This document shows positions 35,601-44,705 of a stretch of DNA of 64,000 nucleotides, piece after piece. Position 1 is the stretch's first letter; each line of letters begins with the position of its first letter. Under the pieces are notes generated by a model. That model worked only from the letters and a program-made list of their open reading frames with translations. It ran no database searches and had not been told where the DNA came from. The DNA comes from Vesta saturnalis (taxonomy: Eukaryota; Arthropoda; Insecta; Coleoptera; Lampyridae). The stretch lies in the NCBI GenBank assembly GCA_036346205.1, contig JARFJB010001357.1:107501-171500 (forward strand), given 5' to 3'. The position numbers and the translations under genes were made by a program.

Positions 35601-36180
35601 TTACAAGAAATCAACAATTTCGCCAAACGTACAACGATCACAGATCATCTTCGCATGTTCTCTACATATATGTAAATCGCATTGTATACGCTGATTTGAT
35701 GTTTTCTGTTTTTTTTCAATTACAAATGTAACATCTGTCTGAAACGACGACAGGTTTTTGCGCGTGACGTTCAGGAGTATTCAAACTCGATCTTATTCTC
35801 AAACCTCCGCCCAAAAGAACTCTTGTGTTATTATTCAACCTCTCTCGTAGAAACTCGTAGACTAAGTCTTTTGACAACTTTTTCATGTATTTTCTTCTTT
35901 CCGTGGAAACGGTATTACTGTCTTTACAGTATGAAACTCTTTACAGCTCCTACATCCAATAGAGAAAAATAATGTCAATGACCATCGGTGACTCACCCTA
36001 GAGACAGAATAATTTGCTTTCGTTTCATCGACCATATTCACTTCTGCTTTAGTCGAATTATAGAAGGCTTGTGAGTAGTAGATGAAACGTCAATTGTATC
36101 AGTATGGTGAAACGTAGATAATAAAAATACCAGTCATATGAAACCAGGTTCATTTTTTCAGTGAACACATTACTGTTACT
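35601..36180 (-). pseudogene. piggyBac transposase, C-terminal half
   Basis: The minus strand reads LLSTFHHTDTIDVSSTTHKP (near 36115), FYNSTKAEVNMVDETKANYS and VSRVSHRWSLTLFFSLLDV (36060-35950), matching the last catalytic region of piggyBac transposases, then a Cys-rich tail with DVTFVIEKK and CDLHICREHAKMICDRCTFG before the stop at 35601. That tail is the RING-like cysteine domain of piggyBac proteins. Small frameshifts occur. The rest of the gene lies at 39437-39905, on the other side of the Penelope-like insertion, in the same orientation and with the reading continuing. Confidence 0.85.
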
Positions 36181-36216
36181 ATGAAAATGTAAATTTTCAC
36201 CATTATCACACATAAT

Positions 36217-36765
36217 AAAATACTTATCTTTTTTGGGTTTTTAATGGTGTATTTTAAATTATACAATCTAAACGTTTCGATAACACTTACTGTTATCTTA
36301 TTCAGTAGTAATATTTGTTAAACATTGTTAAAGATGTTGTAAACAATTTTGTCAAAGTTGAAAAATTAAAACATAAACATCATCCTGCTATTAATATAAC
36401 AGTTTGAGAAACGTATAAAGCCAACTGTAAAATTAAATTTTAGTAAAGGATAACTACGTCATTAAAATTAAATATTGTTAAACTGCCTTAAAGATAACAA
36501 ATCAGAACACTGTCTATGGCGAAAGCTAACAATAAAAAATGTCAGCCAAAAAACACATTTAACAAAAGTTATGATGTAAGTGTAAAGTTGTGAGAAACTT
36601 CAATTTCAAAATGATAGAAGCATTCACAAATATAAACATGACATCAAATAAAATAATCCAGTTAAATCTAACAAAGATATCTTTTCAATAAGTGCAAGTG
36701 TTATTAACAATGAAAAGCATAATGCAGAACGTTTTTTGTAATTTTTAATTTTAATCTTAATTTCA
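36217..36765. repeat. Penelope pseudo-LTR, left arm
   Basis: Inverted partner of 38862-39423. Shared strings include AAAATACTTATCTTTTTTGG, TAACACTTACTGTTATCTT, AAACGTATAAAGCCAACT and TTTAACTGGATTATTTTAT (read on one strand). Arms differ by scattered substitutions and small indels, so the copy is not fresh. Confidence 0.92.
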
Positions 36766-37009
36766 ACTACTTATGTTAAATTATGGTGCTGTGGTAATTT
36801 AACATATAATTGGTAAAGCATTTACTTCAAGGTCTAGGAAAACAACAAAAAACCTAGACATACCAAAAGTTAAAATTAAAATCAAAATTAAGACGTATCA
36901 TTATGCTTTTTTTAAATTATAAGATGCCAAAACCTATTTAAATGGAGATTTTCTTCTTGTCTATTAAAATTATTAGGGTGTTTATATATTTCAATAGCTT
37001 CACGTTGTA

Positions 37010-38770
37010 AACGAACCTAATAATGAGTTTGTTTTGACAATATTTCCATGTTGTCACATTAAATGTCATGATTTAGATTATTCATGGCATGGTCAGCCAC
37101 AGTAGACTTCTCTGGTTGACCTAATCTACAAAATCGCATATGTTCTTTATTTACGTCTTGTATCAAAGCTACGTTTCGTGGTTCCGATGTATACTTTTCC
37201 ACATGAACAAGATAAGTTATACACTCCGGAAGATGATAAAGGGTTTGACACATCTTTAGGTCATCTTAAATGTTCTTTAATTTTTCTTGTAGGTTTAAAA
37301 ATAGTCCTAATGCCATATTTAATTACGATTTTTTCAATTGTATTTGTAACATTAGCTGTACATTAAGAACTGGTTTTTCTTTAAGGTTACGCCTAGAAGG
37401 TGTAATAACATTATTAATATTTGTAAGTGAATATCCATTATCTTGTAAGAATTTTGTTAAATATTTATATTCATCCTTCAAAAATTCAGGGTCTCAAATT
37501 CGTTTTGCTTGATCTACTAAAGATTTAATTACACCAATTTTTTTTGACGTGGATGGTGGTTGGATAATTTATGAAGGTATCTATCAGTGTGTGTCGGCTT
37601 TCTGTAAACCTTAAAAGATAGTGAATTATTATTGTTAGATATTAATATGTCAAGAAATGGTAAACTTCCATTAGTTTCTTTTTCCATGGTAAACTGAATA
37701 CTAGGATGTATACCATTTATAAAAACCAAACACTCATGCAGTGCTTCTTCTCCATGTCTCCAAATAACAAATGTGTCATCTATATATCTATACCAAACTG
37801 AAGGTTTTTTAGGTGTATTTTGTAACGCTAATGTTTCAAATTTTTCCATGTAAAAATTAGCTAAAACAGGACTAAGGGCACTACCCATTGCTACACCCTC
37901 AATCTGTGTATAAAATTTACTATTCCACCGAAAATAAGTTGTAGTAAGACAGTGCTGAAAAAGAATGGTTATGTCCTTTGGAAAAAGATGATCAATGTAT
38001 TCAATAGTTTCTTTTAGAGGCACTTTTGTAAAAAGTGAAACAACATCAAAACTAACCATTATATCACCCTCTTCAATTTTGAAACTATGCATTTTTCCAA
38101 CAAAGTTGGCAGAATTTTTAATATAATGGGGTGTTTTTCCTATATGAGGCTGTAATAAAAATGTAAGATGTTTTGCAAGGCTATATGTAGAAGAACCAAT
38201 TGTACTAACAATAGGCCTTAAAGGAATATCAGGTTTATGGATTTTTGGTAAACCATATAGTTTTGGTGAAATGGCTTCAGAGTTACGTAGTTAGTTTCTT
38301 TTTTATTTCTTCAGGAATAGATGATAATTTAATCAGTTCTTTAGTTTTTAAAAAGAAACTTTTTTATTGGATCGTTCATATTTAATATAACAGTTGCATT
38401 ACCTTTATCTGATTTTAATATTATTATACTTTCATTGCGTTTAAGATCAAGTAAAGCAAGTCGTTGGCGAAAGGATAAGTTGCTCTTTGGAGGTTTTGTT
38501 TTACGTAATATGTTAACGGTGTTATATCTAACTTCATTAGCAACATCAAAAGGTAATGATTTAATGGAGTTTTCGATATTGGAAATTATATTTTTAAAAG
38601 GTATTACTCTTGGTGTTGTCGCAAAATTTCCTCCTTTAGAAAGCGCTTCAATAGTGTAATCTGAAACAACATTATCAGAAAGGTTTATAACTGTTTTTCT
38701 ATAATCAACAGATGGTCTATTATTTTGTTGTTTGTATAATTTATTACATTTTTATTTTTGACGTTGACAT
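37010..38770 (-). pseudogene. Penelope-type reverse transcriptase with GIY-YIG end
   Basis: From the N-terminal side on the minus strand: DYTIEALSKGGNFATTPRVI and LLDLKRNESIIILKSDKGNA (38690-38400), LYGLPKIHKPDIPLRPIVST (near 38250), MVSFDVVSLFTKVPLKETIE, TYFRWNSKFYTQIEGVAMGS, WYRYIDDTFVIWRHG with the YIDD catalytic box, and VYRKPTHTDRYLHKLSNHHP (38092-37529). Downstream 37253-37059 ends EHMRFCRLGQPEKSTVADHA, the usual C-terminal part of the Penelope GIY-YIG endonuclease, though the GIY and YIG strings themselves are degraded. At least two frameshifts. The RT core of 187 residues is uninterrupted. Confidence 0.92.
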
Positions 38771-38861
38771 GAGATGTCAAAATTTATTTTCATAGATTTA
38801 AACGTTATGGAATAAATTTTATCTCAATCTTCTTTATTCAATATAGATGAAATTTCTAAAT

Positions 38862-39423
38862 GAAATTAAGATTAAAATTAAAAATTACAAAAGACGTTCT
38901 GCATTATGGTTTTCGTTGTTAATAACACTTGCACTTATTGATAAAGATATCTTTGTTAGATTTAACTGGATTATTTTATTTGATGTCATGTTTATATTTG
39001 CGAATACTTTTATGATTTTGAAATTGAAGTTTTTCACAACTTTACACTTACATCATAATTTGATTAAATTTTGTTAAATCTGTTTTTTGGCTGACATTTT
39101 TCCTTGTTAGCTGTCGCCGTAGAGAGTGTTCTGTTTTGTCATCTTTAAGGTAGTTTAACAATATTTAATTTTTAATGACCTAGTTATTCTTTACTAAAAT
39201 GTAATTTTATAGTTGGCTTTATACGTTTCTCAAACTTTTATATTAATAGCAGGCTGATGTTTATGTTTCAATTCTTCAACTTTGACAAAATTGTCTACAA
39301 GATCTTTAACAATTTTTAACAGATACTACTACTGACGAAGATAACAGTAAGTGTTATCGAAATGTTTAGATTGTATAATTTAAAATACATCATTAAAAAA
39401 ACCCAAAAAAGATAAGTATTTTA
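38862..39423. repeat. Penelope pseudo-LTR, right arm
   Basis: Inverted partner of 36217-36765; its outer end abuts the 13-bp target duplication directly, while the left arm is separated from it by 36 bp. Confidence 0.92.
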
Positions 39424-39436
39424 CATTACTGTTACT

Positions 39437-39905
39437 GTCTATTTTTTTTTTCTTCATATGTGAGGTGGAATTTCTCGCTTATTTCTATGTAAGTTTATGT
39501 TTATGTTCTTCCAGTAAATTAAAAGCTAACAGAATTGAAGTGAACCAACATCCCGAGCCTGAGATAGGTTGAATCAGGCTTTTTCATCACAGCAGTTGAT
39601 CCGTGATCAACTTTGTATGGACCTTCCATTTGAGTTCCAGCATATACCTCAAGGTTGTGCGATTTGGCATCCACTGCTAAGATAATTTTAAGCCCACAAT
39701 TTACCAGTTTATTAGGTATGCATACCCTAAATGAACATTTGTCTCTAAATGTTTCAAGCAGTTCATCAATTGCAATGTTTTCACTTGAGCGCTAATTGAT
39801 TTGACAGCTCTAAATCAATTCCTCCAACAATTTTCCTATGGCAGCCAACATATCACGCTGTTTCCGGTCTTCACGAGTGATGAGATCATCAAAAAGCCCA
39901 CGGCA
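39437..39905 (-). pseudogene. piggyBac transposase, central part
   Basis: The minus strand reads GLFDDLITREDRKQRDMLAA, then SSENIAIDELLETFRDKCSF with the first catalytic Asp (IDE), then NCGLKIILAVDAKSHNLEVY with the second (VDAK), MEGPYKV, and in a shifted frame CWFTSILLAFNLLEEHKHKL and EIPPHM, where the Penelope-like insertion begins. The N-terminal part is missing: beyond 39905 lies a TA repeat and an unrelated small element. piggyBac enzymes cut and paste at TTAA. Confidence 0.85.
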
Positions 39906-39928
39906 CAGAATAAATATATATATATATA

Positions 39929-40697
39929 TACAGGGTGACCCAAACTCGATGGCCAAAACGAAAACAGCTGATTCCTTTGGCCAAAAGGATCAAAAAATTG
40001 TTAATACAGGGTGTGTCTATTGTTGATGGTTTCCAAGATGTTAACTTCTTTTTAATTTTTTCTATTTCGTGGAATTATTTTTTAAATCACGCTGTATCTT
40101 CCAAACTAGAAGAGTTACAAGAAAACACATTAGGAGAAATTTGTAGAAGATCAAATTGCCTTAAAGAATATTGAATTCATTCGAGACAAACTCATCATTC
40201 AACATTTTTAATGACATAATGAATTCAGAAATGATTTTTTTTCAAATCCCAAGACAAATTTCCAAGACGAATATTTTTCCAATAGAGATGGATTTGATAC
40301 ATGGCCGATAAAGGAAAAACTTCCTTTTTTCATAAGCTTCACAACGATATGAAAAAAACTTATGGTTGACGTACTAATTACTGAATTGTTACAGGAGATA
40401 AAAACGTTTCTAAATTTAATAAGCTTTACAAAGGAAATTGTAATATTCGGACATAGTTTTGGGGCTCCAAAGACAAGAGGGCACTCAAAAAAGTGTCTTA
40501 ACGGATTCTCATCCCGAAAAGCATCACCCCATCAGATTCTACATGTCGCACGACCCCTGTGTACCAAATTTCGTAATTTTCCCATAAGAGGCTTCTGACT
40601 TATTAAATAAAAACTATTCTTGGGTGCGAACTTCAGAGGGCTGTAATTCCGAAAGGGGGGTAATTTTGTTGCATTAATTTCCGGACACCCTGTATAG
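39929..40697. mobile_element. Small element with TACAGGGTG ends
   Basis: The left end TACAGGGTGACCCAAA and right end CCGGACACCCTGTA are inverted, next to TA-rich sequence, consistent with a TA-target (mariner-type) non-autonomous element. A third TACAGGGTGTG at 40004 suggests a nested or duplicated end. The ~770-bp interior has no convincing transposase; frames such as 40362-40598 look like chance. Confidence 0.6.
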
Positions 40698-40896
40698 TAA
40701 AATATCAGAAGCATATTTGAACTTGAACTTGATCATGATTTCGTTCGTGTTAAATAGCGTATATGCGTCAAATTTTAAAAGTACAACAATGATACTTTCT
40801 ACTAAAATATTAGTCATGCTTATAACAAGTTGGTATACGTAATACAACTCATACACTATCTTGAAAGTTTCAAATAAAAACTTGTGTTAATTAATA
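40698..40896. other. No recognisable feature
   Basis: AT-rich spacer between the TACAGGGTG element and the GTCGACC cluster. Short minus-strand frames match nothing I know. Confidence 0.5.
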
Positions 40897-40995
40897 GGGG
40901 TCGATTTTTAGACCACGTCGACCCCCAAAATCAGTTTTCATTTATGTCGACCCCTGGGAAACCTATTTCGACCCCAAGGGGTTGATATCGACCAC
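40897..40995. repeat. GTCGACCCC motif cluster
   Basis: GGGGTCGA or its complement TCGACCCC occurs about five times in 100 bp in both orientations, interleaved with AAAATC and GGGAA strings. A degenerate short tandem or foldback arrangement; no coding role seen. Confidence 0.6.
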
Positions 40996-41284
40996 TTTGG
41001 GAATCCCAGATTTACAGGTTGAGATGAAGAGGTCTTTCCATTTATTAATTCAACTTGTGCTAAACTGTAGTATGTAATACGCATATGAAATTAAATTTAA
41101 CAATATAGACTACAGGCCCATGGCAAAAATTACCCTGTGAAATGACCCACCGTGAATTAAGTTTAGAAGGCTACTACTATATCAGAAAATAACTCTCAGC
41201 CCTATGCCGTCACTTTTGAGCGGTACAAGTGAGTACATGGGAAAATTGAATTTTCCAGGTACAAATGTGGAATTATGATTAATT
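40996..41284. other. No recognisable feature
   Basis: Non-coding; includes CAGCCCTATGCCGTCACTTT and GGTACAAGTGAGTAC, which may belong with the TGTACGGC cluster that follows. Confidence 0.4.
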
Positions 41285-41415
41285 ATTTTTGTACGGCTTT
41301 CTTCTAATTGATAGATCACTAAAATAAATGACGAGAAACCTAGTGCCGTACAACAGTAGTGGTACCGGAAGTCAGTACAAATTTTTAATTTGGTAATTTA
41401 TTACTGTACGGCATT
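41285..41415. repeat. TGTACGGC inverted/direct repeats
   Basis: TTGTACGGC at about 41289, its complement GCCGTACAA at about 41343, and CTGTACGGC at about 41406. The first pair could form a ~65-bp hairpin element. Low-copy evidence only. Confidence 0.4.
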
Positions 41416-41479
41416 TATGTAATTCTTTTTCTATACTTATACAGATATATTACCCATTAACGCCAGTAGTAGTGGGACA

Positions 41480-41935
41480 CCTCACCTTTCACTTTGTGAC
41501 GTCATTTGACCTTGGGAATTTCCCAAGGCCTGCCACGTGGTTGACCACTGTTTGATCTTGAGAAAGTTGTTTACCTTGCTAAAGTTGTTTACCTTGCGAA
41601 AGTGGTTTACCTTGAGAAACAGGTTTACCTTCAAAAAGCTGTTTACCTTAAGAAAGTTGTTGTTTACCTTGAGAAACAGGCTTACCTTGAGAAAGTGGCT
41701 TAGGGCTTGGACTAGCGCAGAAAATTTGAAATTGTGTGGGTTCTTGTCAGACAGGTGTAGGAGCTATCTCATGGACCTGGTGCAGCGCTGAGAAATTGTT
41801 TTTAATGGGGTTCTTGTAAGACGAGAGCTATCTCTAGGGCATGTTCTTGCGCTGGGGGTTGTTTCTTAGTAATAAAGAGGTTCTTGTAAGACGAGAGCTA
41901 TTACTTAGGCCTGGTATCTAATACCTTTAAATATG
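41480..41935. repeat. Minisatellite (18 bp) followed by 70-bp tandem repeats
   Basis: 41548-41703 holds eight or nine diverged copies of an 18-bp unit TTTACCTTGAGAAAGTTG. From about 41669 the pattern changes to a longer unit: GGTTCTTGT starts at 41739, 41809 and 41879, exactly 70 bp apart, with TAAGACGAGAGCTAT in two of them. The start CTTTGTGACGTCA and CCACGTGG link it to the repeat at 16370-16700. The plus-strand frame across it (FTLRKLFTLRNRFT) is repeat-driven. Confidence 0.85.
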
Positions 41936-43756
41936 CTTTCTTTCGGATGTTCTAATAATAATAACTATGTGTTGGAGATCTGAATATTAAAATATTTTAT
42001 ACAATGTATGCACAGTCTTACTAAACCCACTTTTATGTTTTTTTACTTTTTAATTGTTGATATAAAGTGGTTACAGGTTTTACCTTTCATTATCATAAAC
42101 TAGTTTATTTTTAGAATTTAGCGGTTATGTATACACATAAATTTGATTGTAGAATAATACAAACCTTCTACCTATATACGATAATATACAGTTAAGACGA
42201 CCATCACCGAATACTTTAACAGTAGACCTTCATTAGTTTATAACGCTATTGTATTGTTGCGTTTTTATTTATTAATAGTTACGCATATAAAATTGTTCGC
42301 GTTTCATTTTAATGAGGCTATCAACTATATGAAGTGTCAACTGTTAAAATCATGTTTCGAATTACCTTTTGCAAGTTTGTTAAAAGGAGTCCTTGTACTA
42401 TACATATACAAGTGATATTTCGAAAATATTTTATTGAGTAGCATGACGAAACTTTCGTAAACAGATGGTTTAAGGATTGTTGCAGTAACGGTAGATTTAT
42501 TGAAATAACTGTATTTTTATTTGTAGTGGCGGTCGACCTCAGTATTGGTTTTTCATATAATGCATTACAAACGGATGCATAATGAAGATAAGCCTTATTT
42601 TCATTAATTGTTCAAACACACAACGTAGACATATGGTATCGAGTAAAAAAAAAATCTTATAAGACATGTACAGAGTGTCACTCTTTTGATATTTGTATTC
42701 TAAGAGGTCTCTAATTCTACTCTGTAAGATAGGTATAGCAACTTGCTTTTGGGTTTCACTCTTGTTTGAATAAAACTTATGATACCGATTAAAACAACTA
42801 TCTACAACACATAGATTCAACTTGGATCTGTACCACATACATCTTTTTCTAGAGATCATTCAATTCATGGTCAATAGCTGAATTTCTAGTACACAACTAG
42901 CATCTACAATATAACGGTGTATACGTCTGAAATATCTGTCTTCTTCTTTAAGTTAAATTACACATCTATATTACATGTAAGATCTGTATACCTGTCTATC
43001 TTAGTTGAATTACTCCCGTCAAAAAGGCTTTATAATCAAGTTAAGTAAGACCTTTGCATAGACATATAATTTTCATAGGCTGAGAATTGATAGAACGCTG
43101 GAGTTGTCGGATTACATAACTAGACGTAATAAAAACTAAGATTTAGTCAGCTGTATTATATAATCCCTTAAAAACATCATAACATTACAGGTATTGAAAC
43201 GGTGTATTTTTCTTATCTTGATTCTTTACTTAGATATGGCGTGTAAATTTATGGATCTTCTTCACTCCTAAGGCTGTATTTTTTAACACAGAAAAGAGTA
43301 ACCAGAATCATGATCGATCTAAAACCTTAGGATTCCTGTAGATCACCTTTTCAAAAAACTTGAAATTTTAACATTTACAAATCTGTACTTACTTGTTAGT
43401 TTCATATGCATATATAACAATAAGTAACAATACATGGTAAAATCTGATCTGTATAAAGCATGCTACACTGTTTTGCAGATAAGCAGTTTCTAGTTATTAT
43501 CTACAGATGGAAACATTTCTAAACAGCAGACGATCACGCTAAAGGCTAATTGATTAGTTGTAAAGTAATTTTAGAGATCAGTTTCTAGTCGCTATTTAAG
43601 TGTGAGGAGTTTCAAAAAACAAGTATTTTAGAGATTACCACTTTTTCTTCTCTATGACGTAGGTAATGATAAAGACTTTTTTTGTGTACATATACACTAC
43701 TCTTCAACTTCTATTTTATAGTATTAAAATTACTAGAACAACTGCATCCCCTGAAA
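41936..43756. other. No recognisable feature
   Basis: AT-rich. The longest frame (minus 42859-42539, 106 residues) has many Cys and Lys but no family match. No inverted repeats or RNA genes were recognised. It may be flank of the Polinton-type segment or unrelated. Confidence 0.4.
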
Positions 43757-44686
43757 ATGGACGGTTTTACAAAAATGACTGAGTTTGATAGTGAATATGA
43801 AGTGGGTGTCCTCGATGTATTCAGGAAACTCCGGGCAGTGCTACGGGGCCGGTTGGAGCGCCAGCAGAGATTGTTCATCGAGAGTGATGTTGCCTTCGAA
43901 TGACATGAAATGGCAGTGCGTCGCCTTTTTGATAGTGAAAGAAGGGTACAGCACGATAACACCGATACCATCACTCCTAGGGTTAGCATTAACACCAACA
44001 CCAGCACTACCACTATTCGTGAAAGTGGAATGCAGCCATTTTTAAGCCGCAAAAGAAGAGTACAGCACGATAACACTGATACCATCACTTCTAGGGCTAG
44101 CATTAACACCAACACCAGCACTACCACTACTCGCGAAAGGGGAATGCAGCGACTTTTAGGCCGCAAAAGGAGTGTGCAGCAGCACGAGAACGCCGACACC
44201 ATCACCCCTACAGTCAGCACCAACACTACAATCACCAAAGGGTCTACCAAGATGCGAAAAACTAATCGATGAGATTGTCACAGCGACGACGATGATAAAA
44301 AAGAAGAAGTACCTCGACTGTCACTACAACCACCGACATCACAGACTGTATCAGTGAGTGCTGACTGAGGTAGAGGTAAACGTAAAGGTATACGGGGGCT
44401 GATCCTCCACACACCCAATTACCCACCTCCAATCTATTTTGAGGATGTGTCGTCACGACCATCAACGTCGTTGCACACCACCGCTATTCCACCTCTAATC
44501 TACTTCGAGGATGTCTCACCCGTAGCATCAGCCAGCAGAGAAAAGGAAACATGCCAACAGCCGTCGCTACAACCATCTTCTATGGAGGTGGTAGTACAGA
44601 CAGGTCCGATGGATCCCGCAGCATCGAGAGTCACTCCTTACGGACCCACTCGGACCACGGTTCCACTCCTATCAACAATCTGATTA
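43757..44686 (+). pseudogene. Repeat-rich unknown protein beside polB
   Basis: From ATG 43757 (MDGFTKMTEFDSEYEVGVLD) the frame is open to 44272 except one TGA at 43901-43903. After a basic, Arg-rich N-terminus (RKLRAVLRGRLERQQRL) come three 38-residue tandem units of the form RRVQHDNTDTITxRxSINTN with a Thr-rich tail, the first two nearly identical at DNA level (114-bp unit). Further on, other frames give a second repeat, PPIYFEDVSS and PPLIYFEDVSP (44425-44520). It lies tail to tail with the polymerase, 20 bp apart. I know no function; it may be a Polinton-associated ORF. The opposite strand is also open for 179 codons and is probably a shadow. Confidence 0.5.
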
Positions 44687-44705
44687 CGAGATGGAGGATT
44701 TGGAC

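Larger units (their letters stand above)
36181..39423 (-). mobile_element. Penelope-like element with inverted pseudo-LTRs
   Basis: A 13-bp direct duplication CATTACTGTTACT flanks the insert (36168-36180 and 39424-39436). Inside, arms 36217-36765 and 38862-39423 are inverted copies of about 550 bp; an unpaired 36-bp stretch (36181-36216) sits outside the left arm only. The minus-strand interior encodes a Penelope-type RT followed by a GIY-YIG-like end. Inverted pseudo-LTRs with a short one-sided extension and a 10-15 bp duplication are known traits of Penelope elements. The insert splits a piggyBac gene. Confidence 0.93.

Noticed and set aside
43711..44250. 179-residue minus-strand hydrophobic repeat protein
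   Set aside because: It is open because it mirrors the 114-bp repeat unit. Its Val/Leu-rich translation could be a membrane protein, but the plus strand has a plausible start, a basic domain and neighbour context. Not fully excluded.
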